Assembly (NCBI RefSeq): GCF_003628445.1
Contig: NZ_RBZO01000025.1
Location: forward strand, 1 to 61,114
Reading direction: 5' to 3'
DNA from: Oceanobacillus bengalensis
GTDB taxonomy: Bacteria; Bacillota; Bacilli; Bacillales; Amphibacillaceae
DNA length: 61,114 nucleotides
This document shows positions 1-7,696 of this stretch, in pieces. The notes beneath the pieces were generated by a model. That model worked only from the letters and a program-made list of their open reading frames with translations, had not been told where the DNA came from and ran no database searches. The stretch's first letter is position 1. Every line of letters begins with the position of its first letter. The position numbers and the translations under genes are program-made.

Positions 1-1
1 G

Positions 2-85
2 TTAAACATGAATGGTCCTTCTTTTAGAATGAAAGAAACCGAAGAATGGATAAAAACAAGTGCTGATAAAGTGGCTCAAAATTAA
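2..85 (+). pseudogene. istB: 3' end of IS21-family istB (ATP-binding transposition helper), cut by window edge
   Basis: This open frame enters from the left edge and ends in TAA at 83-85. The visible peptide, about 27 residues, contains LNMNGPSFRMK, which resembles the IstB C-terminal stretch typically written as HLNGDSYRMK. IstB is the AAA+ ATPase that works with the IstA transposase. Only the tail is visible, so whether the gene is intact to the left is unknown. The assignment is supported by the tandem terminal repeats that start inside its last codons. Confidence 0.5.
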
Positions 86-121
86 CTTGCGAAATGGCTC
101 ACTTTTCACTTGCGAAATACA
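72..121 (+). mobile_element. Right end of an IS21-family insertion sequence with tandem transposase-binding repeats
   Basis: Two adjacent 23-bp direct repeats lie at 72-94 and 95-117. Each begins TGGCTCA and ends ACTTGCGAAA, with differences only in the middle. They are followed by TACA at 118-121, which fits the TGT...ACA termini of IS21-family elements, whose ends carry multiple repeated transposase-binding sites. Immediately beyond 121 the sequence becomes the coding frame of an ABC-transporter ATPase, which places the element boundary near 121. Confidence 0.6.
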
Positions 122-259
122 TCCAGTCATGGTTTTGAGGCATTAACAGCTAATAAAACAGGTGTAGAGAAAGTTTTTGGAACGATGGCTTTAATTGAGA
201 AGCCAACTCTTGAGGATATTATATTCTATACAAAGAAAGGGTATGATCAATATGTTTAA
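122..259 (+). pseudogene. C-terminal remnant of an ABC-transporter ATP-binding protein, interrupted by the IS21-type element
   Basis: The frame runs from the element boundary to TAA at 257-259 and encodes about 45 residues, including KPTLEDIIFYTKKGYDQYV, typical of the C-terminus of bacitracin-type ABC ATPases. No Walker or signature motifs are left. Its stop codon overlaps the ATG of the following permease, which is the usual arrangement in ATPase-permease operons, so this is the 3' end of the partner gene that was split by insertion. Confidence 0.6.
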
Positions 260-860
260 TTTAATACGTAAAGACATTGTATTACAAAAACAAATAATAA
301 TGATTTTGTTACCAGTTTTACTTATCTATTTATTACTAGATAGTTCTTCCATCCTAGTTGGTTATTTATTTAGTACCATAATGATAATGGTTGCTTTTTC
401 AATTGATGAAAAGTCTGAGATCAATATACTACTTAATTCTTTACCTTATACACGAAAACAAATTGTCAGTTCAAAGTACATAGGAGTATTTATTTTTACA
501 TTTTTAGTTGTTTTTACAATATTTATTGGAAATTTAATTATCCATAAAGAAATAACACCTTGGAAGGACATATTATTTATTTTTAGCCTTGTTATGGTTT
601 TTACCGCACTAATTTTACCATTTTCTTATAAATTTAAAAGTCAATACTTGTTAATAGCATCCCCTGTTTTATTCGTAATCTATATGGTGGTTGTTACTTT
701 TTTCATCAAAAACTTGAACGATAAGATTAGAGAGTTTGTGCAAGCACTACTAACTTCACAAAATTCTCAGTTATACTGGTTAATTGTATTGTCGGTTGTT
801 GCTATCTATGTATGTTCATGGTTTCTATCAATTCGCATATACAGAAAAAAAGTATTTTAA
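252..860 (+). CDS. ABC-2 family transporter permease
   Basis: This 202-residue protein has about six hydrophobic segments and the arrangement of ABC-2 permeases of the bacitracin/lantibiotic export type: a cytoplasmic N-terminus (MFNLIRKDI), then a short loop NSLPYTRKQIVSSKYIG typical of the family. The start is taken as the ATG at 252 because it overlaps the stop of the ATPase remnant and gives the family N-terminus. The partner ATPase is truncated, so the transporter is probably non-functional here unless another ATPase serves it. Its substrate cannot be told from sequence. Confidence 0.75.
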   Translation: MFNLIRKDIVLQKQIIMILLPVLLIYLLLDSSSILVGYLFSTIMIMVAFSIDEKSEINILLNSLPYTRKQIVSSKYIGVFIFTFLVVFTIFIGNLIIHKEITPWKDILFIFSLVMVFTALILPFSYKFKSQYLLIASPVLFVIYMVVVTFFIKNLNDKIREFVQALLTSQNSQLYWLIVLSVVAIYVCSWFLSIRIYRKKVF

Positions 861-921
861 AGGCATTTTGAAGGAATTTGGCTTTTCTTTTCATTAATTT
901 TGTAAAAGGAGCGGCGTGCGT

Positions 922-1206
922 ATGTCAGATAAACGAAAAAAAATCAGATGGATTGCCCCCCTTGGGATATTTCTTAGTTTGAACTTTATTATGCTCCTCT
1001 TTGATAGTACATCGTGGACACTTAATTTTCGAGAAGGGGCATTCATTGATAGCTTGATGAATTCTAAATTCTTTTCGGAATGGTTTACTCCTTACAGTAC
1101 ACCTGAACTTAACGTACTATCCGTACTTTTTGTGGTAATTTTACTCCCGGAAACCCTTATCAATTTAATCGAATACATCAAAGCCAGAGAACACATTTCC
1201 GATTAA
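922..1206 (+). CDS. Small membrane protein, YfzA-like
   Basis: This 94-residue protein has a basic N-terminus (MSDKRKKIRW), a first transmembrane helix around residues 10-28, a central soluble part containing MNSKFFSEWFTPYSTPELN and a second helix near 66-82. Length and the central motif resemble the Bacillus YfzA family of unknown function; this is recognition from memory. The AAAGGAG at 905-911 lies 10 bases before the ATG at 922. A GTG at 916 in the same frame is an alternative start, only 4 bases after the same site. Its role is unknown. Confidence 0.6.
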   Translation: MSDKRKKIRWIAPLGIFLSLNFIMLLFDSTSWTLNFREGAFIDSLMNSKFFSEWFTPYSTPELNVLSVLFVVILLPETLINLIEYIKAREHISD

Positions 1207-1232
1207 CTAGATTTATCTTATTATAAGATTAT

Positions 1233-1256
1233 GAAAATAGGCTATTTTGTTTTTTA
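1233..1256 (+). terminator. Weak terminator after the YfzA-like gene
   Basis: AAAATAG and CTATTTT form a short AT-rich hairpin followed by GTTTTTT. Stability is low, so this is tentative. Confidence 0.35.
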
Positions 1257-1347
1257 CCTTTCTGTTATTACTTGCAATGGGAATTAGTGAACCGTAAAAA
1301 CAAAAGGTAGAGCTATTTAAATTAGATATCACCAATACTACAGAGAG

Positions 1348-1374
1348 GAAGCTTGGGATCCAAGCTTCTTTTAT
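1348..1374 (+). terminator. Hairpin GAAGCTTGG/CCAAGCTTC with T-rich tail
   Basis: A perfect 9-bp stem (1348-1356 with 1360-1368) and a 3-base loop are followed by TTTTATTGTTTT. It has the form of an intrinsic terminator on the plus strand. The nearest plus-strand gene ends at 1206, so an unannotated transcript or a decayed gene may lie between. Confidence 0.5.
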
Positions 1375-1657
1375 TGTTTTATAATGATTTCAAATGGGAT
1401 AACAAGTATTCTTTCAGCATCTTTCTCATTGAAATGCTAAAAAGAATAGCTTAGTATTAAAGCAATAAATGCACTAATCAGGATTTAATTGGTGAATAAT
1501 CACTTTTAGTCTTTGTGAAAATGGAAAACGAAACCTCCTGTTAAAGGTTGTCTTCAAGGAATATTTTTTATAGATAAATTCATTTCAATTTAATCTACAA
1601 AAAATATTTCGAATTTCTGTATACATTTATAGAAGTTCCCCGTCTTATTTTTGAAGG
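1375..1657. other. AT-rich stretch without recognisable gene
   Basis: Together with 1207-1347 this forms a gap of about 450 bases between the YfzA-like gene and the first istB debris. Apart from the two hairpins listed, neither a gene nor a repeat was recognised. It probably consists of decayed sequence flanking insertion elements. Confidence 0.5.
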
Positions 1658-1741
1658 GTGGTTAAAAAAACTGATCCGGATCAATTAAAAGAATTAAATG
1701 CTGAACTGAATTTTGTTTATCGATATTTACCCCAAAATACC

Positions 1742-2002
1742 AATAAAATCACTACGAAGGGAGACCTTGTACACGTTGTGAAAACAGAGGAAATTACTTG
1801 TAAATCACAGACAAGAATGAAAAGGATAAGAGATTCGGGACTTATTAATTATTGATGATTTGATGTTTATGGCGATGGATCAACAGGAAGCTAATATGTT
1901 TTTCACTAATCATTTTAACATCATTTAAAGCACCTAAAGAATGGGGAGAATTATTAGGTGATCAAGCAATTATAATAGCAATAATACAAGGATTATTAAC
2001 TT
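1742..2002 (+). pseudogene. istB: Decayed internal fragment of an IS21-family istB
   Basis: Three frames together give recognisable IstB sequence. GDLVHVVKTEEITCKSQTRM lies in one frame, LLIIDDLMFMAMDQQEANMF (the Walker B region, IIDD) in the next, and ILTSFKAPKEWGELLGDQ in the third. The first shift is explained by one extra G in TCGGGACTT near 1835; removing it restores DSDLLIIDD. The second shift, near 1900, comes with loss of about ten residues. The Walker A end is missing. The frame open at 1658-1855 starts with about 28 residues that do not look like IstB, so the fragment is joined to unrelated sequence. Confidence 0.7.
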
Positions 2003-2229
2003 CTGTATTAGGTGGAAAAAGAGAAGTAATAGAAAAACTACGGAGGTGGCTTGGTTCAATTGCTATTATATTATTACTTTTTATTTTGTATAGGAATAAG
2101 TTACAATTCTCAGGGGGGTATAAAGGAAAAGATAGAAAAAAACTTCCGAAATCTGTTTCTTTAACACTGACAGTAATTTCAATAATCTTTATGATAATAC
2201 CATTTGTATTAGGTTCTTTATTAACCTAA
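2003..2229 (+). pseudogene. C-terminal remnant of an unidentified membrane protein fused to the istB debris
   Basis: The third istB frame continues without a stop to TAA at 2227-2229 and changes character. It gains a basic stretch (GGKREVIEKLRRWL), a hydrophobic segment, a charged loop (YKGKDRKKLPK) and a final hydrophobic segment (about 18 residues). Two transmembrane helices with a basic cytoplasmic loop are likely. There is no start codon in this open frame (1864-2229), so it is read as a gene tail. The family was not recognised. Confidence 0.4.
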
Positions 2230-2325
2230 CTCTAGAAGTAAATGGCTCGATTGTTGAATAGGAGTAGTCTCTAATCTTACCAGACAGGTTAGTTTTAATT
2301 AATATAATGTAATTAGAGGTTTAGT

Positions 2326-2619
2326 ATGAACCAATTATATTTGTCATTACAAAAAGCTGATTTGATGTTTAAGAGATATACAGAGCAAGGAGAGGTTGAT
2401 TACATTCTTCTTGAAACAAACAAGAATGGAACAACCGAAGTGGATGTGAATACATTCGAAACGCTATTTAGAGGTGTAGAAGATAAACCGACCTATAAAG
2501 CCTTGTCAGGATCTCATACCTTTAAATTGGGAGATACAGAATATAATATGACTGCTGAAGAAATGGGATATCAAAAATATTTCGATCAGTGGAATGAGCA
2601 AGGTCTGTTTATATTTTAA
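2326..2619 (+). CDS. Hypothetical protein, 97 residues
   Basis: This soluble, acidic protein starts MNQLYLSLQKADLMFKRY and ends WNEQGLFIF, with no signal peptide or membrane segment. A GAGGT motif lies about 6 bases before the ATG. I do not recognise the family. The position among insertion-sequence debris and a free-standing endonuclease suggests accessory DNA. A small immunity-type or orphan protein is possible, but nothing in the sequence shows it. Confidence 0.5.
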   Translation: MNQLYLSLQKADLMFKRYTEQGEVDYILLETNKNGTTEVDVNTFETLFRGVEDKPTYKALSGSHTFKLGDTEYNMTAEEMGYQKYFDQWNEQGLFIF

Positions 2620-2691
2620 TCGGCAAACTGGTGTAATCGTACAATAATGCGGTTTCAGTAAGATCATCTTGAACCCAAAAATGGCAGTAAA

Positions 2692-2924
2692 TTATAAATC
2701 ACCATCACCTCCATCATTATCATCCGTCCCATCTCCATTTACACTACCAGTATCGAAAAAGTCATTGATTTTGGTGATAATAGTTGTATTTTTTTGTTCC
2801 AAATTGTTTTAATTAAAAAATCTCCTACCGAAAAGCTTTCTAATATTTTCCCCTTATCTTTTCGAGTAAACAAAAAAATAACTAATATTGAAATCAGTAA
2901 TATAATCGGTACTAATAATTCCAT
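2692..2924 (-). pseudogene. Small membrane protein gene, probably frameshifted, with Gly/Asp-rich tail
   Basis: The gene starts at an ATG at 2924 behind a strong site (AGGGGGGATCTT). The product begins with a transmembrane helix (MELLVPIILLISILVIFLF) and a basic segment. In the starting frame it runs 61 residues to 2739. A shift of one base near 2790-2810 instead gives NLEQKNTTIITKINDFF followed by an acidic GDGTDDNDGGDGD tail ending at TAA 2692-2694. The acidic tail looks more like real protein than the alternative end. A sequencing error or recent mutation would explain it. No family was recognised. Confidence 0.4.
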
Positions 2925-3076
2925 AAGATCCCCCCTATAAGGATATTATTCGAAAGAGGAAAAAAGAAGGTTAATCACCGGAATTCGTCCTTCCAGAATT
3001 CAAAATAAAATTAATCATATTCAATAATATATTCAGTGAAGAACTATTTTTTATAGTGTAGTTTTCAGAAATATGT

Positions 3077-3088
3077 TATAATTATAAT
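3077..3088 (+). promoter_or_regulatory. Extended -10 promoter of the LAGLIDADG gene
   Basis: TATAAT occurs at 3077-3082, preceded by TGT, which makes an extended -10 element, and again at 3083-3088. No good -35 hexamer is visible. It lies about 45 bases before the start codon at 3131. Confidence 0.5.
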
Positions 3089-3103
3089 AGAACGTATGTT
3101 TGT
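3089..3103 (+). promoter_or_regulatory. LexA (DinR)-like operator
   Basis: The sequence AGAACGTATGTTTGT matches the Gram-positive LexA core GAAC-N4-GTTC in seven of eight core positions. It sits just downstream of the -10 elements, where a bound repressor would block transcription. This suggests SOS control of the endonuclease gene. It is a single-site visual match. Confidence 0.4.
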
Positions 3104-3130
3104 ATTTGTAATAACAAAGGAGTGAAGTGA

Positions 3131-3961
3131 ATGGCATTAAAGCGGACTTTAAGTGTAGAACAAATTATTCAAATGTATAGGGAGGGGGAGAGTACGACAG
3201 TTATTGCAGAACGCGCAAATGTTTCAGCTAGATATATACGATTAATATTAAATGAAAACAATGTTGAAATGCGTCCTAGAGGAAGTTGGAAGAGGAAATA
3301 TAGGCTTAATGAACATTATTTTAAAGAATGGTCGGACAACATGGCCTATATATTAGGCTTCTTTATCGCTGATGGCACCATTACTCGTGATTTACAAACG
3401 GTTAGTATTTCCCAAAAAGAAAAGTATATATTGGAAGATATAAGGAATGAAATTGGATCTAATCAACCACTATATTTTAATGATAAAACTGGAGTCTATA
3501 TATTAACATTGAATAGTAAAATCTTAAAGTCAGATTTAATCAACCTTCATGGAATCCAACCAAATAAATCTAAAGACGTACAATTTCCTTATGTTCCTGA
3601 ACAGTACTTAAACGATTTTATAAGAGGTTATTTTGATGGAGATGGTTGTGTAAAATATGAAAAATATTTTGTTAGCTTTGTTGGTGGATCAAAACCATTT
3701 ATGATTAAGCTTAGAGAGATAATCGAGAAACAAAACTTTGCTACCAATTTCACGGATCATGAAACTCATTTTAGAGTCTATGTTAGTGGAAGAAAAACAA
3801 TAAAACAATTTTCCGATTGGATGTATAAACATAAAGGATTATATTTACATAGAAAATATGCCGAATTTCAAAAAGAAACATTACCAATAAAAGAATTAAA
3901 CGATAGCATTAAAACACATAAAAATGCATTAGCAAAAAGAAGATCTAATGGAGGAGTATAA
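3131..3961 (+). CDS. Free-standing LAGLIDADG homing endonuclease with N-terminal helix-turn-helix
   Basis: This 276-residue protein has three parts. Residues 8-50 form a helix-turn-helix of recombinase/sigma type (SVEQIIQMYREGESTTVIAE). Two LAGLIDADG helices follow: ILGFFIADGTI near residue 74 and FIRGYFDGDGCV near 162, each ending in the acidic residue that binds the catalytic metal. A basic C-terminus closes it. Two motifs in one chain mean it can act as a monomer. It is not inside a visible intron or intein and has its own ribosome site (AAAGGAG, 3116-3122), promoter and terminator. Activity and target are unknown. The N-terminal domain may add DNA specificity or autoregulation. Confidence 0.85.
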   Translation: MALKRTLSVEQIIQMYREGESTTVIAERANVSARYIRLILNENNVEMRPRGSWKRKYRLNEHYFKEWSDNMAYILGFFIADGTITRDLQTVSISQKEKYILEDIRNEIGSNQPLYFNDKTGVYILTLNSKILKSDLINLHGIQPNKSKDVQFPYVPEQYLNDFIRGYFDGDGCVKYEKYFVSFVGGSKPFMIKLREIIEKQNFATNFTDHETHFRVYVSGRKTIKQFSDWMYKHKGLYLHRKYAEFQKETLPIKELNDSIKTHKNALAKRRSNGGV

Positions 3962-3977
3962 ATTCCTCCAATTTTTT
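3950..3977 (+). terminator. Terminator of the LAGLIDADG gene
   Basis: GGAGGA pairs with TCCTCC across the stop codon and is followed by AATTTTTT. Confidence 0.6.
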
Positions 3978-3980
3978 ATA

Positions 3981-4278
3981 ACTTTTTCGAGTAGACATAA
4001 TATTTATTATAGGAAGTAATGTAAAAAACAATAAATTACATCTCAATATAAAAGTATACTTAAGATAGTGAGATAAAATAAAAAATTAAAACTCAATATA
4101 CGATTTTAGAATTAGTATTTTTTTTAAGTAAAATCTAAACAAACGTTTGAATGAATTTAAAAAAGAATATCTTTTATATAATGCATTTCTTAAATTTTGT
4201 ATCAAATTGTAGATATTTCTACATCCAATACATTATTGTAAAATTATTAGAGTCTGCTATCTAAAATCTACTTATAAA
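3981..4278. other. AT-rich intergenic stretch, nothing recognised
   Basis: About 300 very AT-rich bases separate the endonuclease gene from the glycosyltransferase gene. No open frame, hairpin of note or repeat was seen. Confidence 0.6.
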
Positions 4279-4303
4279 ATACCGTACAACTAAATATGTA
4301 CGG
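4279..4303 (-). terminator. Terminator of the glycosyltransferase gene
   Basis: CCGTAC pairs with GTACGG around the TAG stop codon, and the minus strand continues ATTTTAT. The stem is short. Confidence 0.45.
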
Positions 4304-5429
4304 CATTTTTAACATTATGTTCTTTAATCGTTTGTTCGTAAAAATCCAATAAAGCTTGTGATGCTTTATCCCAAGCATATTTTTCTGCCTCTTTACGGGC
4401 TTGTATTTTCATTTCATTAAGTTTTTCTTTATCCTCAAGTCTCTCAATTGCTGCAAGCATACTATCTACATTTTCATTTTCAAATAATATACCTGTTTTC
4501 CCGTCCCGAATTTGTTCAATTGTTGGGCCGCTCTTCGCTGCAATAACCGGTAAACCAGATGCCATCGCTTCTAGAATGACCAATCCTAGCGTTTCTGTCA
4601 CTGATGGGAATATAAAAGCGTCAGCAGAGGCAAAGACACGAGACAACTCTTCGCCATGTAAAAAGCCCGTAAATATGGTATTCGTTCCTTTAAACGTGTA
4701 CATCAATTCATTTCGTTCTGGTCCATCACCAATAATTGCAAGTGCAACATCATCCCTTCTATCTAGTAACGGTTTAATTTTATGAATTTCTTTTTCAATC
4801 GCAAGTCTGCCAACAAAAATCAATAATTTCTTTGATTTGTCACCTCTTGTTAATCGTTCTCTCATCCGTTCATCATAGAAATCTGGATGATTCCTTTCAA
4901 TATCTACACCACGCTGTAAGACATGTAACTGCTTAATATTTTTCTCTAATAACTCGTTTTTTATGGATTCTGATGTGCATAAATTTAAATCAGCAGCATT
5001 ATGTAATTTCTTTATATGACTCCACATAATCGGTTTTGCGGGTTTATAAAGCTTATAATAATCCATATATTTCGGTATATGGGTATGATATGACGCTATT
5101 AATGGAAGATTTAAATGATGCGCATAGTGAACAGCTGATGCTGCGATTAATAATGGATTTGCTGCATGAACAATATCTGGTTTATATTCTTCTAATAACG
5201 TTTTTACCTTACTAGATGGCAGGGCAAATTTCTTTGAACGATAAAAAGGTAAAGTAATCGGTTTTATCCCTTCCACCTTAGCCCCTTCGTATTCATACAC
5301 CCCTAAATCAGGTGCAATAACTAACACCTCGTGCCCTAAAGAACGAAAATATCTCACCGCCTGTGTAAGCCGTGTCACAACACCATCTGTTGAAGGTAAA
5401 AATGTTTCAGTAACAATTGCTATTTTCAC
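4290..5429 (-). CDS. Family 4 glycosyltransferase (GT-B fold)
   Basis: This 379-residue cytosolic enzyme transfers sugar from a nucleotide-sugar donor. The N-terminal acceptor domain opens MKIAIVTETFLPSTDGV, with the glycine-containing loop found in GT4 enzymes of the MgtA/glycolipid type. The C-terminal donor domain has FVGRL near residue 208 and the E-x7-E motif (SVTETLGLVILEAMASGLPV) near 277-297. The start is a GTG behind AAGGGA. It stands alone between an accessory region and a Rieske oxidoreductase. The substrate is not evident; glycolipid or mannoside synthesis is likely by family. Confidence 0.8.
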   Translation of the reverse strand: MKIAIVTETFLPSTDGVVTRLTQAVRYFRSLGHEVLVIAPDLGVYEYEGAKVEGIKPITLPFYRSKKFALPSSKVKTLLEEYKPDIVHAANPLLIAASAVHYAHHLNLPLIASYHTHIPKYMDYYKLYKPAKPIMWSHIKKLHNAADLNLCTSESIKNELLEKNIKQLHVLQRGVDIERNHPDFYDERMRERLTRGDKSKKLLIFVGRLAIEKEIHKIKPLLDRRDDVALAIIGDGPERNELMYTFKGTNTIFTGFLHGEELSRVFASADAFIFPSVTETLGLVILEAMASGLPVIAAKSGPTIEQIRDGKTGILFENENVDSMLAAIERLEDKEKLNEMKIQARKEAEKYAWDKASQALLDFYEQTIKEHNVKNAVHI

Positions 5430-5544
5430 ACTAAAAATCCCTTCTATTCAACTATAATTGATTCTAGTATAACAAAGATTATTTATAAATTATAAACAGG
5501 AGACTTCATAGCATTGAAAAAGCAACCAAATTGGTTGCTTTTTC

Positions 5545-7107
5545 TTATATTTCTCTTTTTTCTAATGGTCTCTTTGCAGGTCCCTCTATTACTTCTCCAT
5601 TAATCTTAAATCTAGACCCATGACAAGGGCAATCCCAAGATCTATCTCCTCCATTCCATTCTACCTCGCAGCCCATATGTGTACAGGTTGTATCCACCAT
5701 ATGAAGTTTTTCATTTTCATCTTTATAAACACCTGTCCGCTTCCCGTGGATTCGTGTAATAACAGCATCATCAGGTGCCAACTTATCTAGATTATTCTCG
5801 GTATATTCTAGCTTCCCTTTAATTAAATGCTTTGCAACATCTGCATTGATTTGCATAAACTTTTTCAAAGAAGGATCTGATTGGAATCTAGATGGCGTAA
5901 ACAGAGAAGTATACGGATTTTCTTTACCGATAATCTTATCAGCAATAATTTGTGCTGCTTGTGTACCATTTGTCATTCCCCATTTTCGAAAGCCAGTTGC
6001 AACGAATACGGATTCTTCCGACTTTGTAATCGGTCCAATATATGGAAGCTTATCTAATGTTGTCAAATCTTGTGCTGACCAACGATAAACATAATCAGTT
6101 ACCGTTAAGTGCTTTTCTGCAAACTTCTGTAATTCTTCATAATGTGTCATTGTTGACTTTCCTTGACCTGTCTTATGATTCTCTCCACCAATTAACCATA
6201 GCTCTTCCCCGTTATATGTAGTCGTTCGAATTGACCGTGTAGGAGATTCGGTATTAATATACATCCCACCTGGGAAACTTTCTTTTGCTTTTACTGCAAT
6301 AACATATGATCGTTCAGGATACATCCTGGAAAAATAAAAACTACTTTTATCATAAAACGGAAAATGTGAAGCACTAACGATATATTTACTCGTAATACGA
6401 TGCCCTTCCCTAGTAATAACTGCCGGTTCTTTATTATATTCTAGATCAACAGCCGTCGTGTTCTCATAAAAAGTTACCCCATTTTCTACACTTGCATCTA
6501 TTAACGCTTTTAAATATTTTAATGGGTGAAATTGAGCTTGATTCTTCATAACCAATACCGATTTTACAGGGATGTCTAGAGGAATATCTTCCTTCAACTC
6601 ACTAGTAATATTTATGCTATCATACGATTTCTTTTCTTTTTCTATTTGAGAAACATAGGAATTACTATTTGTATAGATGTATGCATCTTCCTCTTTATAA
6701 TCACAATCTATATTCAATGCTTTCATTATCTTAAAGATAGATTCTTTTGCATCCATTGCTGCTTCATAATACAGTTTTGCCTGGTCTAGTCCAAAATGTT
6801 GGATTAATTCATCATAAATCAAACCGTGCTGAGCAGTTATTTTAGCTGTTGTATGTCCAGTTGTTCCATTTAATAATACTCCTGCATCAATTAGAGCAAC
6901 TTGCAAATTTTGCTTAGATAATAAATAGGCTGTTGTAATTCCAGTTATACCGCCACCTACTATTGCAACATCAGCTTTAATTGTTTCCTTTAAACTCGGA
7001 AATGAGGGTAAATTAACAGACTCTCTCCAATATGGCTCAGGAAATTGAGGTAAATTCTTATTCGCCAATATAAAATCTTCCCTTCTAAAGAGCATGAATA
7101 CTATCAT
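5545..7107 (-). CDS. yhfW: FAD-dependent oxidoreductase with C-terminal Rieske domain (YhfW-like)
   Basis: This 520-residue protein starts with a dinucleotide-binding motif (VAIVGGGITGITTAYLLS) near residue 48 of a DAO-type FAD domain. It ends with a Rieske [2Fe-2S] domain: CTHMGCEVEW and CPCHGSRF give the two Cys-His pairs near residues 470-498. B. subtilis YhfW has the same fusion. The start ATG at 7107 follows GGGGG five bases upstream. The fused domains imply electron transfer between flavin and the iron-sulfur cluster, but the substrate is unknown. A ferredoxin gene lies just upstream on the same strand, separated by a terminator. Confidence 0.85.
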   Translation of the reverse strand: MIVFMLFRREDFILANKNLPQFPEPYWRESVNLPSFPSLKETIKADVAIVGGGITGITTAYLLSKQNLQVALIDAGVLLNGTTGHTTAKITAQHGLIYDELIQHFGLDQAKLYYEAAMDAKESIFKIMKALNIDCDYKEEDAYIYTNSNSYVSQIEKEKKSYDSINITSELKEDIPLDIPVKSVLVMKNQAQFHPLKYLKALIDASVENGVTFYENTTAVDLEYNKEPAVITREGHRITSKYIVSASHFPFYDKSSFYFSRMYPERSYVIAVKAKESFPGGMYINTESPTRSIRTTTYNGEELWLIGGENHKTGQGKSTMTHYEELQKFAEKHLTVTDYVYRWSAQDLTTLDKLPYIGPITKSEESVFVATGFRKWGMTNGTQAAQIIADKIIGKENPYTSLFTPSRFQSDPSLKKFMQINADVAKHLIKGKLEYTENNLDKLAPDDAVITRIHGKRTGVYKDENEKLHMVDTTCTHMGCEVEWNGGDRSWDCPCHGSRFKINGEVIEGPAKRPLEKREI

Positions 7108-7144
7108 TATTACCCCCTTTATGGAAATTTATGTAGTGAAGCTT

Positions 7145-7190
7145 GCAATAAAAAATAAAAGAAACCACAGTGATTAACAATGTGGTTTCC
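7145..7190 (-). terminator. Terminator after the ferredoxin gene
   Basis: GAAACCACA and TGTGGTTTC (7161-7189) form a 9-bp stem, followed on the minus strand by TTTTATTTTTTATT. Confidence 0.7.
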
Positions 7191-7321
7191 GCTCAACACA
7201 GCTCATATTTATGTCAAGTTCAAGCACCCAGCGACTAGAGAGATTCCTCACCTACGTGTGATAAGTCAACATCTGCTAAGTCTATTCCGTACGTCGCTAA
7301 ACGTGTGATTACACTTTTCTT

Positions 7322-7558
7322 TTACCCTTGGAAAAATTTGCGATTTAATTCTATATATTCATTTTCTTCTACTGGAACTTCATCTTCAATGAATATTGCC
7401 TCTACTGGACAGACCGCCTCACAAGCCCCACAGTCTATACAGATATCAGGATCAATAAAGAACATATCCGCGCCTTCTTCTATACAATCAACAGGACAAA
7501 CCTCAACACATTCTCCGGCCTTTTCTGTTTTACAAGGTGATGTAATTACAAATGCCAA
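7322..7558 (-). CDS. Ferredoxin, 7Fe type ([3Fe-4S][4Fe-4S])
   Basis: This 78-residue electron carrier has Cys at 9, 17, 21 and 25 (C-x7-C-x3-CP-x2-C) and 40, 43, 46 and 50 (C-x2-C-x2-C-x3-CP). This is the spacing of the Azotobacter FdI/Bacillus 7Fe ferredoxins, in which the longer first spacing goes with a 3Fe cluster. The start is a TTG, 8 bases after AGGAGG. The tail (EVPVEENEYIELNRKFFQG) is the normal Bacillus ferredoxin end. After the TAA stop the same frame stays open for 28 more codons (see findings). Confidence 0.9.
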   Translation of the reverse strand: MAFVITSPCKTEKAGECVEVCPVDCIEEGADMFFIDPDICIDCGACEAVCPVEAIFIEDEVPVEENEYIELNRKFFQG

Positions 7559-7696
7559 CTGTATCTCCTCCTACCAATAAGTAAACATATTATTTCTAAC
7601 CTTAACAGTATAACTTATTTTTGTAAAAAAATAAAAGATTCATCTTTTTTAGGATAAAACATAATTATAAATAGTATAAACGTAGGGAGTGAGTAA

